Below are positions 32,289 to 40,685 of a stretch of 64,000 bases of DNA, in pieces; the stretch's first letter is position 1; the number at the start of each line of letters is the position of its first letter. Both the position numbers and the translations under genes were made by a program. Below the pieces are notes generated by a model that did no database searches, had not been told where the DNA came from, and was given only the letters and a program-made list of their open reading frames with translations. Source of the stretch: Ectobacillus funiculus (GTDB taxonomy: Bacteria > Bacillota > Bacilli > Bacillales > Bacillaceae_G). The stretch is from NCBI RefSeq assembly GCF_042429435.1, contig NZ_JBHMAF010000180.1; one strand, 5' to 3'.

Positions 32289-33809
32289 TTATTCTGCTCC
32301 TGTAAAAAAGAAATCTTTCAGCAGCGGGAAGTTTTCATAGAAGAATTGATAGCCGATTGCCGGCAGAATCCCAAATAAGAGTGTCAGCACCGCGCAAATT
32401 GTGATCACAACATTCACATTAAATGGTATCTTTAGCTTTTGGTCACCTTCCGGCTTGCGGAAGAACATTTGCTGCAGGATGCGGAAATAATACACAAACG
32501 AGACAACTGTTGTTGCCATCATAATGGATGGCAGTACGTAATGCCCTGGTTCGATAACAAATGCCCCGATAAAAATGTTGATTTTCCCGATAAAACCAGC
32601 CGTGCCCGGAATGCCCGCAAGCGAAAGGATGAAAATCGTCATCGCCACCGCTGCAAATGGCGAGCGTTGAAACAAGCCGGCAAACAGGTCAAAGCCTTCA
32701 CTGCCATTTTGTCGCTGCAAGCCATGGATGATAGCAAACACACCGATATTCATGAGCAGGTAAGCAAGCATATAAAACCACATGCTGTCGAGCGTGAACG
32801 GTGAAAGCATGAGCAGCGGCACAAGCAAGTATCCCGCATGTGCAATGCCGGAATAAGCAAACAAACGCTTTACATTTTGCTGCTTTAAGGCAATTGTATT
32901 GCCGACAATCATCGTAATCGCAGCCAAAACCGCGATATACATTTGCATGCTCGCAGACAGTGACTGTTTACCTGTTACATCTGGTACGACCGCAAACATC
33001 ATAATGAACAGGCGCATCATGATGACAAAGCCGGCAAGCTTCGATACCGTTCCTAAAAAGGCGGTAACCGGGGTTGCTGCACCTTGATATACATCAGGTG
33101 CCCACATATGAAACGGTGCTGTCGCAAGCTTGAACGATAGGCCAACAAACGTCAGCAGGAAGGCAAATGCCAGCAGGAGATGCATGCTGCCATCAGAAAG
33201 ATTGGCCAGCGCCTCTCGCATCGCAATAATATTTGTTGAACCCGTAAGTCCGTACAGGTAGCTAAAGCCAAACAATGTAATTGCGGTTGAAATACCGCCA
33301 TTAATCAGGTATTTCATCGCAGCCTCATTGGATGCCTGGCTACGCTTACGGATGCCGACAAGAATGAAGGAGGATAGTGATAGCAGCTCCAGTCCGACAA
33401 ACAGCGTAATCAGATCGGCACTTGATGCCATAAACATCGCACCCAGAAGCGCTGTTAGCAGCAAGTAATAATACTCGCCCTTATCCTCAATTGGTGTTTT
33501 TTTCTCCCCGCTTGCAGCAAGGAGGAAGACAAGCGAGGCTCCGATTAGCAGCAAGGTTTTAAATGCCTTGGCAAATCCGTCTAAGACAAATGTGCCCTCC
33601 AAAATATCAGCAGTTGCTTGATTATATAGCAAAATCAGCGAAACGAGCGCGAGCACACTTGCTCCAAACGCTCCATATGCGAAATGCTGACGGTTAAAGG
33701 AATCCTTTAGCAGCAAATCAAGGATCGATAGAAGGATAGCTGCAATGACAACAATAAACTCTGGTGTCATTAAGCTCCACTGATAACCTAAAAGTGTCTG
33801 CATATCCAT
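32289..33809 (-). CDS. nuoN: Complex I subunit N (antiporter-like)
   Basis: 506 residues, about 14 transmembrane helices, a proton-pumping antiporter-like subunit of NADH-quinone oxidoreductase in the membrane arm. The family core is visible: LFVGLELLSLSSFILVG, EAAMKYLINGGISTAI, LSFKLATAPFHMWAPDVYQG with the key Lys, and KRLFAYSGIAHAGYLLVP. It is the last gene of the nuo operon, 6 bases after nuoM. Repeat copy 8 and a hairpin lie downstream, but no strong terminator of its own is obvious. Confidence 0.96.
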   Translation of the reverse strand: MDMQTLLGYQWSLMTPEFIVVIAAILLSILDLLLKDSFNRQHFAYGAFGASVLALVSLILLYNQATADILEGTFVLDGFAKAFKTLLLIGASLVFLLAASGEKKTPIEDKGEYYYLLLTALLGAMFMASSADLITLFVGLELLSLSSFILVGIRKRSQASNEAAMKYLINGGISTAITLFGFSYLYGLTGSTNIIAMREALANLSDGSMHLLLAFAFLLTFVGLSFKLATAPFHMWAPDVYQGAATPVTAFLGTVSKLAGFVIMMRLFIMMFAVVPDVTGKQSLSASMQMYIAVLAAITMIVGNTIALKQQNVKRLFAYSGIAHAGYLLVPLLMLSPFTLDSMWFYMLAYLLMNIGVFAIIHGLQRQNGSEGFDLFAGLFQRSPFAAVAMTIFILSLAGIPGTAGFIGKINIFIGAFVIEPGHYVLPSIMMATTVVSFVYYFRILQQMFFRKPEGDQKLKIPFNVNVVITICAVLTLLFGILPAIGYQFFYENFPLLKDFFFTGAE

Positions 33810-33815
33810 TCTATC

Positions 33816-35318
33816 CTACCCCCTTATCCCTAATGATTGTAATGTGGAGCTAAGCGGTCCGCCGAGTACATCCGGCATTACGCCAATAACAAGAATGAAG
33901 AACAGTAAGACAAGCACAGGGATAAACTCCGCACCTTGTATATCCGCCTTCATTGCCCCCTTCTCTTGTCCGAACGTCATGCCAAGCACAGCACGCAGCA
34001 GATAAGCCGCCGTTATAATAATACCGAGCGTTCCGACTGCCGCCACAACTGGCATGGACTCAAATAAGCCGAGAAATGCCAGGAATTCACTCACAAACCC
34101 AGACATGCCCGGTAATCCAAGCGAGGCCATCGCACTCGCTAACAGAAAACCGCTGAAGAGCGGCGCTGATTTTGCCAATCCGCCAATCCGGTGCAGCTCC
34201 GAGGTGCCCAAGCGGTCTTCCATAATACCAAGCAGGAAGAATAGTAGCGCTGCAATTAAGCCATGAGATACAACCTGAAAAATTGCCCCCTTGATCCCTG
34301 CCTCATTCAATGCCGCTAGACCAATGAGCACAATGCCCATATGGGAAATACTGGAGTATGCAAGAACCTTTCGGAAATCTGTTTGTACAAGTGCCAAAAA
34401 TGCCCCGTACAGCAGGTTTACAACCCCAAGAATCGCAATCAGCACAGCAAATTTCTTAAACTGCTCCGGAAAAATCCCGATTCCAAAACGGATTAAACCG
34501 TATGCACCAATTTTCAACAGCACGCCCGCATGCAGCATCACAACAGCCGGCGGAGCCTGAACGTGCACATTCACCATCCAGCGGTGCAGCGGCAATACCG
34601 GAAGCTTAATCCCAAAGGCAATAAGCATAGCAACAAAAAGTGCCGTTTGCATGGAGCCGGAAATGGGGCCAATCGGGCTTTCGCCTGCCGCCAAAATAGT
34701 ACGAAGCGATGCGATATCTGTTGTTCCTGTTCTGGCAAACAAAATGGTAAAAACAATTAACAAAATAGCAGAGCCGATTCCGTTATAAATCAGGTAGCTA
34801 TACGCTGCCTTTTCACTCTCGAATTTCCCCCACTTTCCAATCAGAAGGAACATCGCCGGCAATGTTAACTCAAAGAATACGAAAAAGAGAAGGAGATTTT
34901 GAGCCGCGAATACGCCAAGCATACCAATTTCGAGCAGCAGCAGCAGCATATAAAAGCTTCTAGGCGCTTCTTTAATGAAAGACGCGGCTGTCACTGCAGC
35001 GAGCGTTGCCAATACCGCCGTTAGCAGCATCATGACAAATGAAAAGCCATCAATCCCTAGCTCATATAGAATGCTGAAGGAGCCGTCCGGCAAGCCTTCG
35101 AATCTACCAAACTGAATCCAGGTTATTTTTTCTGTAAATGAGGCAAAATCCTTTCCTGCCAAATACGAGCCATACAAGATAAGCGCACAGGCAAGCGGAA
35201 TGAGTGTCGTTACGATGCCGAGCAGCCTCGCTGTCTTCTCCCTTCCCTTTGGCAGAAGGGCGAGAACTAGAATTCCTAAAAGCGGGGAGAAAATGAATAT
35301 AGACAATAGAATTCCCAT
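33816..35318 (-). CDS. nuoM: Complex I subunit M (antiporter-like)
   Basis: 500 residues, 14 predicted helices, the middle antiporter-like proton channel of the membrane arm. LLFFVFFELTLPAMFLLIGKW has the conserved Glu, FGIKLPVLPLHRWMVNVHVQ the Lys and quinone-arm stretch, and FRKVLAYSSISHMGIVLIG the second half-channel. The start overlaps the last base of nuoL stop region, so translation is coupled. Length is normal. Confidence 0.96.
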   Translation of the reverse strand: MGILLSIFIFSPLLGILVLALLPKGREKTARLLGIVTTLIPLACALILYGSYLAGKDFASFTEKITWIQFGRFEGLPDGSFSILYELGIDGFSFVMMLLTAVLATLAAVTAASFIKEAPRSFYMLLLLLEIGMLGVFAAQNLLLFFVFFELTLPAMFLLIGKWGKFESEKAAYSYLIYNGIGSAILLIVFTILFARTGTTDIASLRTILAAGESPIGPISGSMQTALFVAMLIAFGIKLPVLPLHRWMVNVHVQAPPAVVMLHAGVLLKIGAYGLIRFGIGIFPEQFKKFAVLIAILGVVNLLYGAFLALVQTDFRKVLAYSSISHMGIVLIGLAALNEAGIKGAIFQVVSHGLIAALLFFLLGIMEDRLGTSELHRIGGLAKSAPLFSGFLLASAMASLGLPGMSGFVSEFLAFLGLFESMPVVAAVGTLGIIITAAYLLRAVLGMTFGQEKGAMKADIQGAEFIPVLVLLFFILVIGVMPDVLGGPLSSTLQSLGIRG

Positions 35319-37177
35319 TACATATCCCCCCCTACCAACAGAATAACAAGCAGAACAGCTAGCCCAATAAATGCTACCGCGCCATATGTTTGCACTTGCC
35401 CGCTTTGCAGCCTAGAGCCGAGCTTACCGATTGCCTGTACACAAGCACCGACGATTTGGGCCAAGCCCTCCATAACATATTTTTCAATTGCACCAAGCAT
35501 AAGCGAGATTCCCTTTACAAGCGGCAAAATCGTTATGCCGTATAACTCATCAATATAATATTTGTTTTTTAAGGTACGATAAGGAATGGAGCCGCTGCTG
35601 CCCAGCCAGCTGCGAGGGATTGTTCCTTTTCCGTACATTAGGTACGCGAGGAAGATCCCAGCTAACGATACGAGTGTGGCAACGATCATAATCCACGCTG
35701 GACCATGTCCCTCATGTACTTGAAACGGAACATCCTCTGTTAACCAATCTCCGAGAAATGTTCCAAACCAAGGTGTGTTAATATAGCCTGCCAGGATAGC
35801 AAGCACGCCGAGCACCAGCATCGGTACAGTCATGACACTTGGAGATTCATGCACCTCCTGCTGCTTGCCGCGCGGCTTCCCCATAAAGACCATAAAGAAT
35901 AAACGGAACATATAAAATGCCGTAAGAAATGCCGCTAGGACAGCTAGCCAAAAGAGAACGTAATTGCCCTGCTCCCACGTCGCAACTAGAATTTCATCCT
36001 TGCTGAAAAACCCGGAAAGCAGCGGAACTCCACTGATTGCCAGCGTACCGATTAAAAACAAAGTGCCTGTTACCTTCATCTTCCGAAACAAGCCGCCCAT
36101 TTCTTCAATATCCTGTGTATGTACCGCATGAATAACGCTTCCTGCAGCCAAGAACAACAGCGCTTTGAAAAACGCGTGCGTGGTTAAGTGAAACACACCC
36201 GCTACATAACCAGCAGAGCCGAGAGAAAGCATCATGTAGCCTAACTGGCTTACCGTTGAATATGCCAGTACGCGTTTGATGTCCCGTTGCACAAGAGCAA
36301 TGGATGCTGCAAAAATTGCCGTAAATCCACCGACAACCGCAACGGTCATCATCGCCGCCTTGCTTGCTTCAAAGAGCGGGAACATCGTTGCCACTAAATA
36401 TACCCCTGCCGCTACCATCGTAGCCGCATGGATGAGAGCTGACACAGGCGTCGGGCCCTCCATCGCATCTGGAAGCCATGTATGAAGCGGAAACTGACCA
36501 GACTTTCCGATCGCTCCGACGAAAATTAAAATTGCCGTCAGCGTAATCATCGTCCCTGACATTTCACCCGCCTGCACAGCCTTGAAAATCTCATCATATT
36601 CAAAGCTGCCTGTTTGCCAGAATAATAGAATCATGCCGATAAACAGGCCAACGTCACCGATCCGCGTCATAATAAACGCCTTCTTCGCCGCTGCCTTCGC
36701 TTCCTCTTTAAAGAAGTAGAAGCCGATTAATAGGAAGGATCCTAAGCCGACAAGCTCCCAGAAAATATAAAGCTGCAATACATTCGTAGCGATGACAAGA
36801 CCGAGCATCGCAAACGTGAATAGCCCCAGATATGCATAAAACATGTAAAACCGTTCATCACCGTGCATATATCCCCGGGAATATATATGTACCAACAAGC
36901 TAACAAGCGTTACAATCAACAGCATTAAAGCGTTTAATGCGTTAATTTCAAATCCAAAGGTTACGCTCGTTTTGCCAATGCTAAGCCACGTCCATTCCTG
37001 CTTCAGCGTAGAAGAGGATATACGCTCAAGTAGCACGAGCACCGAGCCCGCAAATGAAAGAAACGTCAGCGTTATGCCAATTACGCTGCTCGCTTCCCCC
37101 ATCTTCTTACCAGCAATCAGCAAGAGAACAAATGAGGCGAGCGGAAAAAGCGGTATAAGCCATGCATATTCCATCAT
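35318..37177 (-). CDS. nuoL: Complex I subunit L (distal antiporter-like)
   Basis: 619 residues, with 14 antiporter helices and the C-terminal lateral helix that braces the membrane arm. LQLYIFWELVGLGSFLLIGF, AIGKSGQFPLHTWLPDAMEG, DIKRVLAYSTVSQLGYMMLS and a long C-terminal amphipathic stretch (about 520-575) are visible. Pumps protons at the far end of the arm. Twenty bases separate it from nuoK. Confidence 0.97.
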   Translation of the reverse strand: MMEYAWLIPLFPLASFVLLLIAGKKMGEASSVIGITLTFLSFAGSVLVLLERISSSTLKQEWTWLSIGKTSVTFGFEINALNALMLLIVTLVSLLVHIYSRGYMHGDERFYMFYAYLGLFTFAMLGLVIATNVLQLYIFWELVGLGSFLLIGFYFFKEEAKAAAKKAFIMTRIGDVGLFIGMILLFWQTGSFEYDEIFKAVQAGEMSGTMITLTAILIFVGAIGKSGQFPLHTWLPDAMEGPTPVSALIHAATMVAAGVYLVATMFPLFEASKAAMMTVAVVGGFTAIFAASIALVQRDIKRVLAYSTVSQLGYMMLSLGSAGYVAGVFHLTTHAFFKALLFLAAGSVIHAVHTQDIEEMGGLFRKMKVTGTLFLIGTLAISGVPLLSGFFSKDEILVATWEQGNYVLFWLAVLAAFLTAFYMFRLFFMVFMGKPRGKQQEVHESPSVMTVPMLVLGVLAILAGYINTPWFGTFLGDWLTEDVPFQVHEGHGPAWIMIVATLVSLAGIFLAYLMYGKGTIPRSWLGSSGSIPYRTLKNKYYIDELYGITILPLVKGISLMLGAIEKYVMEGLAQIVGACVQAIGKLGSRLQSGQVQTYGAVAFIGLAVLLVILLVGGDM

Positions 37178-37198
37178 TGTCTTTTCTCCCTTCTTGCC

Positions 37199-37513
37199 CT
37201 AGTGCTTTAAGGAATCCATTTCATCTGTATTGACTGTTGAGCGGTTTCGATATAACGAAATCAAAATTGCCAAGCCGACCGCTGCTTCTGCCGCAGCCAC
37301 TGCAATCGTAAACAATGCGAAAATTTGCCCCGTCAGGCTTGGGAATGCACCAAGCTTGCTAAAGGCAATCAGATTTAGATTGGCCGCGTTCAGCATGAGC
37401 TCGATACAAATCAAGACAATGACAGTATTGCGCTTTGTCAGCGCCCCATAAAGCCCGATGCAAAACAAAATAATCGCAAGCGCCAAATACGCGGATGCTG
37501 GAACATCACTCAT
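37199..37513 (-). CDS. nuoK: Complex I subunit K
   Basis: 104 residues and three helices. The membrane-embedded Glu pair needed for proton transfer is kept (LICIELMLNAANLNLIAFS and AVAAAEAAVGLAILI). It overlaps the end of nuoJ by 8 bases, a sign of coupled translation. MnhC-type proteins look similar, but the operon settles the identity. Confidence 0.96.
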   Translation of the reverse strand: MSDVPASAYLALAIILFCIGLYGALTKRNTVIVLICIELMLNAANLNLIAFSKLGAFPSLTGQIFALFTIAVAAAEAAVGLAILISLYRNRSTVNTDEMDSLKH

Positions 37514-38027
37514 GAGAGCGTCCCTCCTCTTTTCCGTCCCCTTTCGCTAAAATAATCGCTCCAACAAGAGCAACCAGCAGAAGAACGGACACTAGTTCAA
37601 ATGGAATAATATACTTTGTATACAGCATTTCCCCGATTTGCTTCGTATTCTCCTTATGGAGGGCAGGCGCATCGGTTGCTGGTGTAAACTCCGTATTATT
37701 TACGGCATAATACATGACTGCTCCAAAAGCAACAACGCCGATAAAAACAAGCAAGGAACGAAGCTTGCTCTTTCCTTCGCTTTCATCATCCTGCTTTGTC
37801 AGCATGATGCCAAAAATCATAATGATCGTCACCGCACCAGAATAGATGAGCACCTGCACAACACCGACAAACTCTGCTGACAGCGTAATATACAGGCCTG
37901 CTATGCTAAGAAAAGTAAAGACGAGGGCGAGCATCATATGCATAACCTTCGTAAAGTTCAGCATGAGCACACCGCCCATAATCGCAATAAGGGACAGCGC
38001 CAGAAACGCCAGCAGCTCACCGCTCAT
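37506..38027 (-). CDS. nuoJ: Complex I subunit J
   Basis: 173 residues and five helices. The family motif EFVGVVQVLIYSGAVTIIMIFGIML (Gly and Tyr of the third helix, whose pi-bulge couples quinone reduction to pumping) is present. It overlaps nuoI by 4 bases (ATGA). Confidence 0.95.
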   Translation of the reverse strand: MSGELLAFLALSLIAIMGGVLMLNFTKVMHMMLALVFTFLSIAGLYITLSAEFVGVVQVLIYSGAVTIIMIFGIMLTKQDDESEGKSKLRSLLVFIGVVAFGAVMYYAVNNTEFTPATDAPALHKENTKQIGEMLYTKYIIPFELVSVLLLVALVGAIILAKGDGKEEGRSHE

Positions 38028-38443
38028 ACTTTATTCTCCTTTCTCACATTCGTATCGTTCTCATCCAGCCACTGGAGATTTTTGAACAAATCATCTCGTG
38101 TATACTCTGCCAACTCAAAGTTATTTGTCATCACAATCGCCTCTGTCGGACAAACCTCTGTGCAGAGGTCGCATAAAATGCAAATCTCGAAGTTAATATC
38201 ATATGTGTCGATGATTTTCCCTTTTTTCGTTGGATCCGGGTGTTTTTTGCCTGTTAGCTGAATGCAGTTTGTCGGGCAAATTTGTGCGCACTGATTACAA
38301 ACAATACATTTTTCAGGGTAGAACTTTTGAATCCCTCGAAACCGATCTGGAAGCGGAAGCGGCTGATTTGGATAATCATACGTAACCTTTTCCCTCGTTA
38401 AATTTTTCAGGGTATACTTCAAACCTTTAAATAGTCCTATCAT
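38024..38443 (-). CDS. nuoI: Complex I subunit I (two 4Fe-4S clusters)
   Basis: 139 residues with two ferredoxin motifs, CIVCNQCAQICPTNCIQL and CILCDLCTEVCPTEAIVM, that carry clusters N6a and N6b on the electron path to quinone. Peripheral arm, cytoplasmic face. A 135-bp spacer separates it from nuoH, the only sizeable gap within the operon besides those at its ends. Confidence 0.96.
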   Translation of the reverse strand: MIGLFKGLKYTLKNLTREKVTYDYPNQPLPLPDRFRGIQKFYPEKCIVCNQCAQICPTNCIQLTGKKHPDPTKKGKIIDTYDINFEICILCDLCTEVCPTEAIVMTNNFELAEYTRDDLFKNLQWLDENDTNVRKENKV

Positions 38444-38578
38444 TGGTTTTCGCCCCTTTGTCTAACCTTCGCAGCTTGCTCGCTTCTGAGAGCCAAGCAG
38501 GCCGCGAACGCTTTTCATGTTTCCAGCTCCCGCGGCCAGCCCTCCTCTGAGGACTAAGTGAGCCGCGCCCATTCCTCA
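38444..38578 (-). other. Structured 135-bp spacer inside the nuo operon
   Basis: Unlike the other tight junctions, nuoI and nuoH are 135 bases apart. The spacer is GC-rich and has a 7-bp inverted repeat GGCCGCG / CGCGGCC (near 38510-38545) and GCGGCTCAC-type arms on each side. It could be an RNA processing or stability element, or a leftover insertion. Confidence 0.45.
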
Positions 38579-39580
38579 CTAGAAAAATAATTCTTTTACA
38601 AGTGCTGTTAAGAAGATATTTGCGAGCGCGATTGGCAGAAGCACCTTCCAGCCAAATTCCATAAGCTGATCGGCCCGCATGCGGGGAAACGTATAGCGAA
38701 TCCACATGAGCAGAAAGACGACGAACATGAATTTCAGCGCAAACCATACCGCTCCTGGAATAAAGCCGAGGAAGAAGACCGGCTGCCAGCCCCCAAGGAA
38801 TAGCACCGTGATCAGCGCCGACATCCCGAATAAATAGACGTACTCCGCAAGCATAAAGAACGCCCAGCGAAAGCCCGAGTATTCTGTATGAAAACCGGAA
38901 ACAAGCTCAGATTCAGCCTCTGGCAAGTCAAATGGTGTACGGTTCAGCTCAGAAATAGCAGCAATGAAAAAAACGATAAAGCCAATCGGCTGCACAAATA
39001 TGTACCATAGATGCTCCTGCGCCTGCACAATCTCATTTAAATTTAAGCTTCCTGTTAGAAGAACAACGCCGATTACACTCATGACAAGCGGAATCTCGTA
39101 GGAAATCATCTGTGCCGCAGCACGCATGCCCCCGAGCAGGGAGTATTTATTATTAGACCCCCATGCCCCTGTTACAATGCCAATAGTCGAAATACCTGAA
39201 ATAGCAATGTAATATAAAAGGCCGACTCCTAAATCGGCAAACTGAAGATTCTCGGTAAAAGGAATTGTCGCCAGCACCATGAACGCGGGCGCAAAGGCGA
39301 TCACCGGCCCTAAAATAAACAGCGGTCTGTCCGCTGCCTTGGGAATCGTATCCTCCTTCAGCAATAGCTTAAGTACGTCAGCTACTGTTTGCAGCAGACC
39401 GAAGCGGCCGCCTAAATGATTCGGCCCAATCCGGCCTTGCATAAAGCCCATCAGCTTACGTTCAGCGAGAATTCCATATGTAACAAAGCCGAGCACAACG
39501 AACAGCAGAATGACCGCCAGCCCGAAAAAAATGAAAAAGTTCGTCCAGCCAGGCGTTGATTGCAAGAGGTGTTCCACCAT
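38579..39580 (-). CDS. nuoH: Complex I subunit H
   Basis: 333 residues, eight helices. It forms the quinone chamber with NuoB and NuoD: GRIGPNHLGGRFGLLQTVAD, the charged loop AISELNRTPFDLPEAESELV and SGFHTEYSGFRWAFFMLAEY are textbook blocks. Start codon overlaps the nuoD stop (TGATG). Confidence 0.97.
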   Translation of the reverse strand: MVEHLLQSTPGWTNFFIFFGLAVILLFVVLGFVTYGILAERKLMGFMQGRIGPNHLGGRFGLLQTVADVLKLLLKEDTIPKAADRPLFILGPVIAFAPAFMVLATIPFTENLQFADLGVGLLYYIAISGISTIGIVTGAWGSNNKYSLLGGMRAAAQMISYEIPLVMSVIGVVLLTGSLNLNEIVQAQEHLWYIFVQPIGFIVFFIAAISELNRTPFDLPEAESELVSGFHTEYSGFRWAFFMLAEYVYLFGMSALITVLFLGGWQPVFFLGFIPGAVWFALKFMFVVFLLMWIRYTFPRMRADQLMEFGWKVLLPIALANIFLTALVKELFF

Positions 39581-40680
39581 CAGCCATCTACCTCCCCGAG
39601 TACAATATCAATGCCGCCTAAAATTGTAATCAAGTTTGCGATATTTTCACCCTTTAGCAACTTCGGCAAAATTTGCAGGTTATAGAAGGACGGCCGGCGG
39701 AACTTCAAACGATATGGCTCCTTTTTCCCGTCGCTCGCAATATAGCAGCCAATTTCGCCGCGCGGTGACTCAATCCGTACAAACGCCTCACCCTTCGGTG
39801 CTTTAATGATTTTCGGCACCTTCGCCAAGGTCGGTCCGTCCGCTGGAAATTGCTCCACAGCTTGTTCAATAATTTTCAAGGATTCCTCGATTTCCTGCAT
39901 CCGGCATACGTAACGATCCCAAGCATCGCCAACATTTCCAACAGGCACATCGAAGGTAAAGCGATTATAAATCGAATATGGCTCATCCTTGCGAAGATCC
40001 CAATTCACGCCTGTACAACGTAGGTTTGCGCCACTGAGTGAGTATTCAATCGCCTCTTCCGCCGTATAGATCCCGACGCCCTTAACGCGGTGTAAGAAAA
40101 TTTCATTGCCGCTTACCAGGTTGTGATAGCCCTGCAGCTGCTCCCTCATATATGGAATGAACTCCCGCACCTTATCGACCCAGCCTTCCGGAGCATCCCA
40201 CTTCACCCCGCCTACACGCATGTAATTGAAGGTTAAACGTGCACCGCACAGTTCATTTAAAAAATTAATAATCATCTCTCGCTCACGGAATGCATATAAA
40301 AATGGACTTACCGCTCCAATATCAAGCAAGTTTGTGCCCCACCACACAAGATGGCTGGCAATGCGCCCAAGCTCCATAGCAAGCACCCGCAAGTATTCGG
40401 CCCGTTCCGGTATCTCAAGTCCCATCATCGTTTCTACCGCATGGCAAATGACATAGTTATTGGTCATCGCGGACAAGTAGTCCATGCGGTCCGTATAGGG
40501 AATGATTTGTGTATACTGCAGATTCTCCGCGAGCTTTTCCGTCCCTCGGTGCAGATAGCCGATGACAGGTGTTGCCTCTTTAATTATTTCCCCGTCAATT
40601 TTTAAAACAAGGCGGAATACGCCGTGTGTACTCGGATGCTGAGGTCCGACGTTCAATAACATCTCCTCTGTGCGAATCAT
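39580..40680 (-). CDS. nuoD: Complex I subunit D (49-kDa homologue)
   Basis: 366 residues. NVGPQHPSTHGVFRLVLKID near the N-terminus holds the His of the quinone site, IGYLHRGTEKLAENLQYTQI and PYTDRMDYLSAMTNN follow, and the C-terminal Tyr-Arg region (SPRGEIGCYIASDG, RRPSFYNLQILPKLLKGENI, ILGGIDIVLGEVDG) is intact. It lies 5 bases from nuoC. Confidence 0.97.
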   Translation of the reverse strand: MIRTEEMLLNVGPQHPSTHGVFRLVLKIDGEIIKEATPVIGYLHRGTEKLAENLQYTQIIPYTDRMDYLSAMTNNYVICHAVETMMGLEIPERAEYLRVLAMELGRIASHLVWWGTNLLDIGAVSPFLYAFREREMIINFLNELCGARLTFNYMRVGGVKWDAPEGWVDKVREFIPYMREQLQGYHNLVSGNEIFLHRVKGVGIYTAEEAIEYSLSGANLRCTGVNWDLRKDEPYSIYNRFTFDVPVGNVGDAWDRYVCRMQEIEESLKIIEQAVEQFPADGPTLAKVPKIIKAPKGEAFVRIESPRGEIGCYIASDGKKEPYRLKFRRPSFYNLQILPKLLKGENIANLITILGGIDIVLGEVDG

Positions 40681-40685
40681 GCTCG

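Noticed and set aside
38427..38747. 106-codon minus-strand ORF across nuoH end and spacer
   Set aside because: Out of frame with nuoH, basic low-quality sequence, no ribosome site.
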